From: Dictyobacter kobayashii
Lineage (GTDB): Bacteria > Chloroflexota > Ktedonobacteria > Ktedonobacterales > Ktedonobacteraceae
NCBI RefSeq assembly: GCF_003967555.1
Contig: NZ_BIFS01000001.1
Location: 3,100,001-3,164,000 of the forward strand
Direction of reading: 5' to 3'
DNA length: 64,000 nt
The translations under genes and the position numbers were made by a program. Of the stretch, positions 28,057 to 37,649 are shown piece after piece. The notes below the pieces were generated by a model. It was not told the DNA's origin. It saw only the letters and a program-made list of their open reading frames with translations, and did not search any database. How positions within the stretch are numbered: the first letter of the stretch is position 1; each line of letters opens with the position of its first letter.

Positions 28057-29178
28057 ATGAGTATCACAATCCAGGAAATTCACGATCGAGAGCAATGGAA
28101 TACTTTTCTGCAGAGCCAACCCCACGAGCATTTTTTGCAGTCCTATGAATGGGGGGAGCTTAGCCGTGAGCTTGGAGAACAGATCTACCGGCTGGGCGTC
28201 CTGGAAAATGGACGCCTGATTGGTGCCATGTCACTGACCGTATCACCAGTTCCGTTGCCATTACCTAAATTGCGCCCGACCTGGCTATACTGCGCACGCG
28301 GGCCAGTGTTGGAACGTCTGGATGTTTCTATTCTGGCCTTACTTGTGAAGCATGTGGCGCTGATTGCGCAGCGAGAGCGTGCAGTTGTCCTACGTGTTGA
28401 ACCCAATATCGCTGATGATGATGCCAATCTCGACACCTGGCTGGCGACCTATCACAAAGCTGGCTTTGTGAGTAATCCCAATTCGGTGCATGGGCGACGC
28501 TCATGGGTACTCGATATTCGCCCTGCGGCAGAGCACCTCTACTCCAGGTTTATGCCGAACTGGCAACAGCATATCCGGGTGGCTGAACAGCGCAACGTGG
28601 TGGTGCGAAGAGCCTGTTTGTCGCGGGACTTTGATACCTACTATGAACTGATCAAGAGCTCCAGTGAGCGCAATGATGTTTTTGTACACGATAGGGATTA
28701 TCACTGGTACACCATGCAAACCTTTGCAGCCACCAAGGATGCTACTATTTTGCTGGCCGAACAGGATGGATATCCGCTGGCGGCAAAAATGGTCCTGCGC
28801 TTTGGGCATTGGAGCTGGGATATGTTTACTGGCGAACAGGAGGGCGAGACCGCTCAATTAGCTGCCTATCTGCTCCAATATCATGCCCTGCAATGGGCAC
28901 AAGAGCGCGGCTGCCACTTCTTTGATTTTCGCTCGATCCCAGACGTGTTGATGCCGGGCGAGGATCTATGGGAGGCCTATGAATATAAGCGTGGCTTTGG
29001 TGGCTATTCTCGTCTAACCATGCCGACCCAGGATTATGTTTTCCAGCCACTGATCTATAAACCATGGCGTAGACTGGTTGAGCTAGGCCGCGAGCAGCGC
29101 CATAAAGAGCGGCAAAATACGGAGCTGGAGCAGCGATTTTCATCTGGTATACCACAAGTATTATCAGATGCCGATTAA
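28057..29178 (+). CDS. FemAB-like aminoacyltransferase / peptidoglycan bridge protein, copy 1
   Basis: 373 residues with the FemABX pattern of two GNAT-like halves: FLQSYEWGELSRELGEQIYRLGV near the N-terminus, LRPTWLYCARGPVLE, HGRRSWVLDIRP, and the C-terminal RGCHFFDFRSIPD and EAYEYKRGFGGY. Family members add amino acids from aminoacyl-tRNA to lipid II or act in other envelope modifications (methicillin-resistance-type Fem proteins). The helical arm seen in classic FemA is not evident. It forms a tandem with the next gene, a diverged paralogue. Confidence 0.82.
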   Translation: MSITIQEIHDREQWNTFLQSQPHEHFLQSYEWGELSRELGEQIYRLGVLENGRLIGAMSLTVSPVPLPLPKLRPTWLYCARGPVLERLDVSILALLVKHVALIAQRERAVVLRVEPNIADDDANLDTWLATYHKAGFVSNPNSVHGRRSWVLDIRPAAEHLYSRFMPNWQQHIRVAEQRNVVVRRACLSRDFDTYYELIKSSSERNDVFVHDRDYHWYTMQTFAATKDATILLAEQDGYPLAAKMVLRFGHWSWDMFTGEQEGETAQLAAYLLQYHALQWAQERGCHFFDFRSIPDVLMPGEDLWEAYEYKRGFGGYSRLTMPTQDYVFQPLIYKPWRRLVELGREQRHKERQNTELEQRFSSGIPQVLSDAD

Positions 29179-29246
29179 GCAGCGTAGAGACAACAAAAAA
29201 TTACCTGTGAATAAAGTTCTTACTATGGGTTATTGGAAGAGGATGT

Positions 29247-30383
29247 ATGGAAGCTCGGATTATTAAAGATCGTCAACAATGGAATGATTTTGTCATGTCA
29301 TCCGTTTGTTGCAACGTGACGCAAACCTACGAATGGGCAGAATTTGGTTCCTACCTGGGAGCTGAAGAGACGTTGCGTATCGGAGTACTGGACGATGCTG
29401 GTCAATTATGCGCGGCTATATTGCTCATCGTGTCGCGGGCCCCGGCGTTAAAGCAGACCTATTTTTATGCGCCCCGTGGCCCCATAATTGACGATCCCGC
29501 ATCCCCTGCTATGACGGTCCTCCTCAATTATGTCAAAGTAGAAGCGCGCAAGCGACATGCCTTTATGTTAAAGATTGAGCCAAGCGTAGAGGCGAATAAC
29601 TTTAACTGGCTGACCGCCCTGAAGAGACGTGGTTTTATCATCAATCCTCACCATGTGCATATTCGCAACGAATGGGTGCTGGATATTCGTCCCGATGAAA
29701 AGACGTTGCTGGCCGGGATGAAGGAGAAGTGGCGTTATAATATTCGCCTGGCTGGTCGCAAAGGCATCACTATCCGTCGTGGCAATGGTCAGGCCGATAT
29801 AGACGCCTTTTACCGTCTTTATGAGACCACCAGCGAGCGTGACAAATTTTTTATCAACGATAAATCGCTCTATGCGGACATCTTGAGCGTATTGGGTGAG
29901 CACGATCGAGCAGCCCTGTTCCTGGCCGAATATGAAGGACAACCAGTTTCAGGCATCATCCTGTTGCTTGCCGGCCCCTGGGCTTATTATATGTATGGTG
30001 CCTCCTCCAATGAGCACCGCGAGAAGATGCCCAATCATTTATTGCAATGGACAGGTATTCAGTGGGCGAAGGAGCATGGTTGCTCATATTACAATTTCCG
30101 TGGCATTCCAGAAATTTTGGAAGAGGGGCAGGAGATGTGGGGTGTCTATCTATTCAAGCGTGGCTTTGGTGGCCAGCCAATGCTCTTCCTGCCAACCCAT
30201 GATCTGGTTTATCGTCCCCTCACCTATCAGCTTTATCGTGTTATGTTAGGTGTTAAACATAAGTTAGATGCGCGCCGCGAGCTGCGCCAGGCCAGCCATG
30301 CGACCCATCCAACCCAGACGAAGCAGCAGCAAAAATCGGAGCCGGCCCCTGCCGGTGAGAAGCTTGAGCCCAGCAAAAAATAG
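29247..30383 (+). CDS. FemAB-like aminoacyltransferase, copy 2
   Basis: 378 residues and clearly paralogous to the preceding gene: VTQTYEWAEFGSYLGAEETLRIGV, YFYAPRGPIIDDP, IRNEWVLDIRPDEKTLLAGM, YNFRGIPEIL and YLFKRGFGGQPM align with equivalent blocks. The C-terminal 35 residues are Lys/Gln/Pro-rich and probably disordered. GAAGAGG precedes ATG 29247. The gap to copy 1 is 68 bp. Paired Fem proteins often add successive residues of an interpeptide bridge; here that is inference. Confidence 0.82.
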   Translation: MEARIIKDRQQWNDFVMSSVCCNVTQTYEWAEFGSYLGAEETLRIGVLDDAGQLCAAILLIVSRAPALKQTYFYAPRGPIIDDPASPAMTVLLNYVKVEARKRHAFMLKIEPSVEANNFNWLTALKRRGFIINPHHVHIRNEWVLDIRPDEKTLLAGMKEKWRYNIRLAGRKGITIRRGNGQADIDAFYRLYETTSERDKFFINDKSLYADILSVLGEHDRAALFLAEYEGQPVSGIILLLAGPWAYYMYGASSNEHREKMPNHLLQWTGIQWAKEHGCSYYNFRGIPEILEEGQEMWGVYLFKRGFGGQPMLFLPTHDLVYRPLTYQLYRVMLGVKHKLDARRELRQASHATHPTQTKQQQKSEPAPAGEKLEPSKK

Positions 30384-30395
30384 GCTGTATGCATA

Positions 30396-30432
30396 AAGAG
30401 AGGCGCCCCTATCGCGATGGGGCGCCTCTCTT
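30396..30432. terminator. Bidirectional hairpin terminator
   Basis: Perfect 14-bp arms (30396-30409 and 30419-30432) with a 9-nt loop, between the convergent FemAB copy 2 and TPR genes. Confidence 0.8.
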
Positions 30433-30448
30433 GTTCTATCTGGATTGC

Positions 30449-33400
30449 TTACCTGGTCCGTAACTCTTGTAGTGTAGCCAGGCGTTCGCGGGCTACCGAG
30501 CTACCAGGATTGACCTTGGCCAGGTTGCGATAAACGCGGCTGGCCTGCTCGTATTCACCTACCGATTGATAGGTCTGACCGAGCATATCATAGGCCTCGA
30601 AGTTTGAACGATCAATGGTAATCAACTGCTGTAAAGCGGCCACCGCCTCTTTTACTTGCTGGGTTTCGAAGTAGTGGCGAGCAATCTGCCCTTGATACTT
30701 GGCGGCATCCTGATTACGACCCAACTGGAGACAGAAGCCAACGACTTCGCGCAGCAGATCCATCGACTCTGGATTGAGCTCAGCGGCCCGGAACAGGCTG
30801 GTCAGAGCCTCTTCGGTGTCACCCATTTCTGCGTAAATGTTACCAATGCGCTGGACCGCCATGCCAGCTTGATCAAGTTTACCCTGGCGTAGATAGATAT
30901 CCGCTAATAAGCGCAACTCTGCCATGCCTTCCTCCAGTAAGCCGCGGCTGACATAGATATCAGCGAGCTCATCATGGGCTCGGGGGTCCTGGGGTGCCAG
31001 GCGTACCATCTCGTTTAAGACATTGATCGCATTGTCGGTCTGGCGATTATTGCGATAATGGCGAACCAGATCTATATATTCCTGTAACGCGCTACTGACG
31101 TCGCCCTGGCGAGCAGAAATTTCGGCCATGCTTGAGGCGACCTCGTCCTGTGCCGGTTTGACCCGCTGCAACTGACGCAGAATAGCCTGCATCTGTTCCT
31201 GCTGGCCTGTGCGCCCATAGGCTTTTGCCAGCTGGGTGGAGATCTCCACCTCAGGTGCGCGATGCTCCTCACCCTCCTCACGAGGGCGAGCAGCCCAGGT
31301 AGCTGGATCCAGTGACTGTGGTGACTGGCGTACATGCTGTAAGGCCATATCCAATTGCTGGATGGCCGCATCGGGTTTGCCCTGTGATAGTAAAGCCTGT
31401 GCTGCACTGGCGCGCGCAAAAACCTCAACATGGCTGTCGCGGGTGGCCTGATTGTATTCTTCTACCGCACGATCATAGTAGCCACACTGCTGATAGATCT
31501 GGCCCAGGGCAAAATGCACATCGGCATTATTGGGATAGACCTCAGCGCTCTGGGTATATTCTCTGACAACGGCCTGGGCTTGTTTCTGACCCTCACCGCG
31601 CAGCTGCCAGCGAATGCGGGACAGCAACTCAAGGGCAGTGCCTCGTGGCGTTCCCAGCGTAGTGATCATCGCGATATGCCAGCGCACTAGAGCGGTAATA
31701 TTACGTGGATCAATCTGTAGCACCCGCTGATATTCAGCCACCGCTTGCTGGGTGCGTCCCAGCTTCTGCAGGGCCAGTGAATAGTTCAAGCGTGTTGGCA
31801 CACTAGTCGGACTCTCCTGTAGAGCTTGTTCCAGCTCGGTCATAGCCCGATCCATATATCCCAGGCGCAGATAAGACTCAGCGGCCAGGGTGCGCTCGCG
31901 CAACAGATCTTCTTTGTTGCCCTGTGTGGACAGCATATTGATCAGGCGCATGCGATAGGTAATGTTGTTTGGCTCCAGTTGCAGGATACGGCGGTAGGTC
32001 GCAATCGCATCATCGATCCGCCCATTGACGATATATGTATCGACCAGGATGGCGTATTTGGTGATGGCCTGCTCAATTTTGCCCTGGCGCACATAGATTT
32101 CACATAGTACCTGGTGTACATCCAGGTATTGCGGTGCAATATCGATCACGCGCAGGCATTCTTCGGTGGCAGGAGTCAACAAGCCATGATTGATATATTT
32201 TTGAATATCCTGCATCGAACGCATAACTTGCGTGCGAATATTTTCGGGTAGCATAGCTGTACTGTTAAGTACTGCATCCGCTACCGGGCCCAGTCCACCA
32301 TTGCCGCGCGCCCCTGCCATTTGATTTAGTAAGTCTTCAAAGCCGGGCCGGGCTTCCTGAGCGGGTCGAGCTGGAGAACTGGGAACCATTAGCTGCGGAT
32401 CTTCAAAGACCGAGGCCGCGAATGGCGATTGTGCAGGCTGTACCGGTGGCATTGCCTGTGGTGCCGGTGTTGGCGGTACCTGTGGAGGCATAACCGGAGG
32501 CAGTGGCTGCGATGCTACCGGTGGCAGTTGAGGCTCGAGTTGTGCCATAGGCGGAGGCAGCGGCTGCGATGGTTGTGGCGCCACCTGAGGCTGCTGCGGT
32601 GCTGGAGTTGGTGCCGCCAGCGGTTGAGACTGCTGAGGCGCTACCTGTGGTGCCTGCGCCGCCGGGGGTATTTGATCCTCTGGTAGCACCCGTGTCGCAT
32701 TGGGCTTCGCGTCATCCGTGAGCCATGATGGGGCTGAAGCTGACTCTGCTGGAGCCTGAGGCGCACTCTGCGCCGCTGGCTGTTGTTGATTGATATTAGG
32801 AGCAGGCTGCTGTGGTGCCGGCTTGGGCGCATTCTGTGTCTTTTCTGAATCATTGAGAATGCCCGTCAACCAATCCGGCAACTCACCCACCGAACTATTT
32901 GGATTACCTGCGGATGTATTATTAGCTGCGCCCGCAATACTATTGGCATTGATCTCCATAGTCGGTGCTTCCGGAACCTGAGATATCGGAAACGAATCCT
33001 GTACTGGAGGTGCTTGTGTAGCTGCCATTGGTGGAGGTGTCGTTGGGCGTGCCGGGGCAGAAGCGTTCTGGGCCTGCTGAAGCATATACTCCACCTGGGC
33101 CACCTTATCGTTCCAACCACGACTCCTCAAGAAGCCGAGCAGCGCATTATATACCGTGAGCGCCTGCTCCTGTTCACCCAGGAGTCGATGTGCCTCTGCA
33201 GCTTCCTGACAGAGTTGGACCAACTGATCTGACTCTTCAGCCGTCAATGCATCTAAGTTTACCCGGTCGACCGCCTCATCAAAATGGACAGTGGCCGTAC
33301 GCATATCGCCACGTGCCCTATAACACTGACCTAATGCATAATAGCAGGAAAGTGCATAATCAGGGTCATTGAGAAGGAGCTGAAACTGCTGGATCGCTTC

Positions 33401-34447
33401 ATCCCAACGCTGCTGCTCCTGGTAAAGCCAACCTAAAAAGTATCGAGCATCCGGACGGTCAAAGCCACTCTCCAGGATCTGCTCACAGAGGTCTATAGCA
33501 TCATTGAAACGGCCCTGGTTTTGAAATGTTTGCGCCTGCTGTAATGCCCCTGTGACCTGGTTGGCAGTGATCCTCATGCGAGGGGCTGAGTTCATCCCGT
33601 TGCCATTGGCCATTGCCGCTGGTGAGCCAGGATTATTTACCCCACCAAAGTTACCCGCGCTACCCATGTTACCCATGATGCCAGTATTCCCTCCGCTTGT
33701 ATTTTCCGATGTTACTGATCCGGTTAATGGTTGATCTGTGAACGATGATGGCTGCTGTACCGCTGGACCAGGATCCACATTTTGACCAGTACCGGTTTCT
33801 GGACGAATTGATGAAAATGTTGCCTCCGCACTCCCGGGAGAAGCCAGAGAGCCAGGCCCTCCTGCCAGTATTTGTGAGAGCAACTGTTGCGCCTGGGCGT
33901 TTGTCCCATCTGCACGCAAGACCTCTTCACAGTGTATACGTGCCGGGCCAAGTTCATTTCGGAGAAGATATCCCTGAGCCGCCGCCAGGCGCTCCTGTAA
34001 CATCTGGGAGATATCCTTCTTCTCAAAATAATAGCTCGCGAGCCGCTCGTGTGGTTCTGGATTGCCAGGGGACAACTGAACCGCCTTCTGCCAGGCTGCT
34101 TCTGCGCGTGCTCCCTGGCCGGCCTGTGAATAGAGATCAGCCAGGTGCAAATAGGCCTGATAGGCATCAACACGCCTATTCAAGATAACGTACAGTTCAG
34201 CGGTCTTGCTCAAGGCAATCACGTTGCTGGGGTCGCGCTGTAAAATATATTCATATTCGTGGAGCGCAAGTTGCCATTGCTTCATTTGCATATGGCAAAA
34301 CCCTAGACCACTACGTGCCGTAGCATCTTCTGGGAACTCGGCGAGTGCTTTTTGGTATTCTTGCATTGCCTCCGCCCAGTGACTATCCCAACGATGACGG
34401 TCGGCTGCGTTAATCGACGCACTAAAGGCTTGTCTGTTCCCAGGCAT
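30449..34447 (-). CDS. Very large tetratricopeptide-repeat protein
   Basis: 1332 residues without signal peptide or TM helices. An N-terminal TPR block covers about residues 1-195 (e.g. ARSGLGFCHMQMKQWQLALHEY), then a Gly/Asn-rich linker and a second TPR block at about 290-465. A long Pro/Gln/Ala-rich disordered region follows (about 465-740), then a C-terminal run of about a dozen TPRs to the end. It is likely a scaffold for protein assemblies; no enzymatic motif is seen. Similar TPR units also appear in the kinase at 56856. It is flanked by YajQ upstream on the same strand (225-bp gap). Confidence 0.85.
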   Translation of the reverse strand: MPGNRQAFSASINAADRHRWDSHWAEAMQEYQKALAEFPEDATARSGLGFCHMQMKQWQLALHEYEYILQRDPSNVIALSKTAELYVILNRRVDAYQAYLHLADLYSQAGQGARAEAAWQKAVQLSPGNPEPHERLASYYFEKKDISQMLQERLAAAQGYLLRNELGPARIHCEEVLRADGTNAQAQQLLSQILAGGPGSLASPGSAEATFSSIRPETGTGQNVDPGPAVQQPSSFTDQPLTGSVTSENTSGGNTGIMGNMGSAGNFGGVNNPGSPAAMANGNGMNSAPRMRITANQVTGALQQAQTFQNQGRFNDAIDLCEQILESGFDRPDARYFLGWLYQEQQRWDEAIQQFQLLLNDPDYALSCYYALGQCYRARGDMRTATVHFDEAVDRVNLDALTAEESDQLVQLCQEAAEAHRLLGEQEQALTVYNALLGFLRSRGWNDKVAQVEYMLQQAQNASAPARPTTPPPMAATQAPPVQDSFPISQVPEAPTMEINANSIAGAANNTSAGNPNSSVGELPDWLTGILNDSEKTQNAPKPAPQQPAPNINQQQPAAQSAPQAPAESASAPSWLTDDAKPNATRVLPEDQIPPAAQAPQVAPQQSQPLAAPTPAPQQPQVAPQPSQPLPPPMAQLEPQLPPVASQPLPPVMPPQVPPTPAPQAMPPVQPAQSPFAASVFEDPQLMVPSSPARPAQEARPGFEDLLNQMAGARGNGGLGPVADAVLNSTAMLPENIRTQVMRSMQDIQKYINHGLLTPATEECLRVIDIAPQYLDVHQVLCEIYVRQGKIEQAITKYAILVDTYIVNGRIDDAIATYRRILQLEPNNITYRMRLINMLSTQGNKEDLLRERTLAAESYLRLGYMDRAMTELEQALQESPTSVPTRLNYSLALQKLGRTQQAVAEYQRVLQIDPRNITALVRWHIAMITTLGTPRGTALELLSRIRWQLRGEGQKQAQAVVREYTQSAEVYPNNADVHFALGQIYQQCGYYDRAVEEYNQATRDSHVEVFARASAAQALLSQGKPDAAIQQLDMALQHVRQSPQSLDPATWAARPREEGEEHRAPEVEISTQLAKAYGRTGQQEQMQAILRQLQRVKPAQDEVASSMAEISARQGDVSSALQEYIDLVRHYRNNRQTDNAINVLNEMVRLAPQDPRAHDELADIYVSRGLLEEGMAELRLLADIYLRQGKLDQAGMAVQRIGNIYAEMGDTEEALTSLFRAAELNPESMDLLREVVGFCLQLGRNQDAAKYQGQIARHYFETQQVKEAVAALQQLITIDRSNFEAYDMLGQTYQSVGEYEQASRVYRNLAKVNPGSSVARERLATLQELRTR

Positions 34448-34672
34448 GAAAGGTCCACTTTCTCGAATGAGCGCACAAGATAGCGACGCTCCTGCGTTTA
34501 TGCTAATTTCGCGCCACTACGGATCGTGCTAATTGGTTTGGTCTAGTCAGAACTAGGGTACAACAATTCGAGGGCATGGACACTTGTTTTGGTACTAAAG
34601 TACTGTGCATTTCTGTATCGTGTTGTACAGTAATGTCTCCTTATCATTCCTCCAGCGTCCATGCCTTGAGTG

Positions 34673-35167
34673 CTAACCGCGATAGTTAATAAAGTCCAGC
34701 GGAATGGGGTAATCCTTCTGTTTAAGCAAAGCAATGACAGCCTGTAAGTCATCGCGGTTCTTTGCCATTACCCGTACTGCATCGCCCTGAATCTGGGTAC
34801 GCACCTTTGGATAGGCATCGCGAATGATCTTACTGATCTCTTTTGCCTGTTCCTGGGTGATGCCCTGCTGTAATTGGATTACCTGTCGTACGCGACTTCC
34901 GGCCGCACTCTCTTCTTTGCCAGGTTTAAAGATCTTCAGAGACAACTTACGGCGCACAGCTTTTGACTCCAGAATATCCCGCACACTTTTAAGCGAGAGC
35001 TCACTATCTGTGACGATAGTAATAGATTCTTTAGCCAGCGCAATATCCGTGTTTGTATCCTTCAGATCATATCGTGTTTGTACATCACGTCGAGTCTGGT
35101 CGATTGCATTGACCAGTTCTTGCTCATCAAATTGCGATACTATATCGAATGAACAGTCACCTGCCAT
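34673..35167 (-). CDS. yajQ: YajQ-family nucleotide-binding protein
   Basis: 164 residues, full length for the family: [34 protein letters not shown] at the start, [20 protein letters not shown] in the middle and the final [13 protein letters not shown]. YajQ proteins have two ferredoxin-like domains and bind nucleotides, with cyclic di-GMP binding shown for some members. GAGAGG lies upstream of the ATG. The ISKra4-like element inserted about 225 bp upstream. Confidence 0.92.
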   Translation of the reverse strand: MAGDCSFDIVSQFDEQELVNAIDQTRRDVQTRYDLKDTNTDIALAKESITIVTDSELSLKSVRDILESKAVRRKLSLKIFKPGKEESAAGSRVRQVIQLQQGITQEQAKEISKIIRDAYPKVRTQIQGDAVRVMAKNRDDLQAVIALLKQKDYPIPLDFINYRG

Positions 35168-35391
35168 GAAAATCCTCTCTTTAACTTGTAGATTGGTACA
35201 ATATGGCTAGCAGAGGAATACGCTACATCTTTAGCTATCTTAGCAAGTCTATGCCTTCTCTGGCATTGTAGCGCATTTCGCCTCTGGTTTCCACTTTATC
35301 CCCCAAGTGGCACAGCCAACGAACGATTAAAGGGATATACGTAAGTATAGTACACTGAAAAGCAACAGAACCACAACACACCTATTTCCTT

Positions 35392-37007
35392 GGGTGTCAT
35401 TCATTTTTTTGCAGAGCCAAAATGGTAAGATAGAAACAACTCAAACGCAAGGAAGAGAAAGGTGGGCACGATCATGAAGTCAGAAGACCTGGAGCAACGC
35501 TGGCAGCAACAAAGTCAAGAAGCCTTTCATACGCTTGCTCAATGGCAGAAGGAGCATCCCAAAGCCACCCTGGCCGAAATTGAAGCCGCCATTGATGCCC
35601 AACTCGATCAGGTACGGGCTCGCATCATTGAAGAGATGGCCCAAGCAGAGAGGGAAACCACCCAGCAGGGGCCACGATCGTGTCCGCAATGCGGCACACG
35701 CATGCATCAACGAGGGGCACGTACCCGAACCTTTCAAACACGAGGACAGCAAGAAGTGAACGTGAGCCGTGACTACCAGAGCTGTCCCGCCTGCGGATAC
35801 AGCTTTTTTCCCCCTCGATGAGCAACTGCAACTGCCTCCCACCGCGTTGTTACCTCACGCCCATCAAAGTCTGGTTCGCTTAGGAACGCATCTGCCTTTT
35901 GGGCAAGCCGCCAAAGAAGTGCAGGCGTTGCTTGGCATTCGCATCAGTGAGGCTAGCGTCCGGCGCTGTACCTTGCAGGCAGGACAGATCGCCGAGGCGA
36001 TCCAGAGCGAACAAGCCCATCCCGAAGCCGCCCGACCTCGTTTCCCTCTTCCTGCCGCTCCAGTGGTGGAGCAGATGGCGATGGGCAGTGATGGCGGGAT
36101 GGTGCCCTTGCGCGGTGGGATCTGGGGTGAAGTGAAAATGGCCGTATTTGCTCAGGTGAACCCCTCAACAGCGAAAACCGAGCAGCATAGCTACTTTGCG
36201 CGGTTGGCGGATGCATCAATCTTTGCGGATCTGGCTTCGGCGGAAGTGACGCGGCGAGGGATCGCACAGGCCAGGCAGGTATGTGCCATCCAGGATGGCG
36301 CCGAGTGGCTGCAAGGCTTTGTGGATGGACATCGCCATGATGCGGTGCGCATCTTAGATTTTGCCCATGCTGCCCACTACCTTGGTCAGGTCGCCGAACA
36401 GGGACAACAGCAGGGTTATCATGTCCCTGCTCGCTGGCTCAATGTGGTTCTTCATGAGCTCAAACATGCGGGGCCAGAACGCATCATGAGGCATCTGCAG
36501 TGGTGGAAACGTGCTCGGCCGTTGCCCGCGGTCACCGATGCGCTCCGTTACTTCGGCAAGCGTTTGGCGCAGATGAACTATCCGCAGTTTCAAGCCCAGG
36601 GATGGCCCATTGGCTCAGGAATGGTCGAAAGCGCCAACAAAGTGGTGATGCAAGCCCGTCTCAAGGGAGCAGGAATGCATTGGGAGCCGGGCAATGTCAA
36701 TCCCATGCTCGCCTTACGGGGAGAGATGTGTAACGAGCGCTGGGAAGAGAGTTGGCAGTATCAGCAACGCTGGCGCAACGATCATCACCATGGCCAACGA
36801 CAGCAGCGAAGTCTCCAGCGACGCGCTCGCTGCGCGCAAGAACTGCGAGCGCTCATTCTGCACATCTGTTTGCGGTTGCCTTCCTCTACGTTTGCTCCAC
36901 AACCTTCTTCTCGCAAAGGACGAACCGAGGGACAAAAACGCTGGGGAAGGCAAACCTTTTCGCATCGCATGCTTCAAGATGGCTCTGCAAAAAAATGAAT
37001 GACACCC
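35392..37007 (+). mobile_element. ISKra4-family insertion sequence
   Basis: 1616 bp bounded by perfect 28-bp inverted repeats (35392-35419 and 36980-37007) and a perfect 9-bp target duplication, TATTTCCTT, at 35383-35391 and 37008-37016. It sits in the divergent region between yajQ and the gene at 37142 and contains one transposase in two overlapping frames. Confidence 0.93.
35474..36998 (+). CDS. ISKra4-like transposase in two overlapping frames
   Basis: The first frame (35474-35821) encodes an N-terminal helical part and a zinc-ribbon with SCPQCGTRMH and CPACGYSFFP. The second (usable from about 35800 to 36998) continues LDEQLQLPPTALL and carries the catalytic region: MGSDGGMVPLRGG (first Asp), VCAIQDGAEWLQG and RILDFAHAAHYLGQV, and a Glu in GSGMVESANKVVM. 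The frames meet at T6C5 (35794-35804). Going from one to the other needs a +1 shift, that is, one base fewer at this run. This may be programmed recoding, transcript slippage or a one-base error. It is distinct from the undercalls elsewhere in the window. Confidence 0.85.
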
Positions 37008-37141
37008 TATTTCCTTTCTCAACCATACACCCACCATATCTCAACTCCAGCTCATCCTGGTAATGGTAACTTTGACGTGATGTGGTGGAGAACATGTCGT
37101 ACTACGCACATGCTGGTTCGTTATGAGGAGGAGGTATCCCC

Positions 37142-37462
37142 ATGCTTCACAGTTTAAGTTATCAGGCCACGCAACCGATTGTCGACGCTGATGCAGTAAC
37201 GATTTTTACCCTGCCCCGCTGTAATCACCTGAACTCGCGTGAACAGGTGCGCAGTTTTGAATTGTTAAGGCTGGCATTTTTCGCCCTTAAATTACGCAAA
37301 TTCGAGCAACGCTATGCCGCTGGTGGTGAGCTGATGACAGATCAGGAGTTTGCTTTTCGCCGTAGCCTCCTGTTGCATGTCATTTTTCAGCAACTAGTGA
37401 GCCTGACCCGGCTGGGAGCACGCGAGCAAGCCTTGCAGCTGATTGAAACCTGTCGTAAATAG
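37142..37462 (+). CDS. Hypothetical protein, 106 residues
   Basis: A small soluble, helix-rich protein with no recognised family. It has Arg-rich helices (REQVRSFELLRLAFFALKLRKFEQRY and a C-terminal ALQLIETC) and no TM segment. GAGGAGGAGG a few bases before ATG 37142 gives strong support for translation. The ISKra4-like element lies 134 bp upstream and may have displaced its native promoter. Confidence 0.55.
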   Translation: MLHSLSYQATQPIVDADAVTIFTLPRCNHLNSREQVRSFELLRLAFFALKLRKFEQRYAAGGELMTDQEFAFRRSLLLHVIFQQLVSLTRLGAREQALQLIETCRK

Positions 37463-37649
37463 TTGACATCCAGACTCTTACTGGAAGGCAGGTTGGAAGC
37501 ATGGCTGTAGCGGCTCCCCCTATCCTATTAATGTATAGATAGTATAGCGCGAGGACGATGGGTAATTTATCGATACATGCCAGTTCATGAATATAGATGA
37601 TCTTCGTTTACAAACCGGAGGCGGGCATACGTTTTCCTGCTTCACTGGC

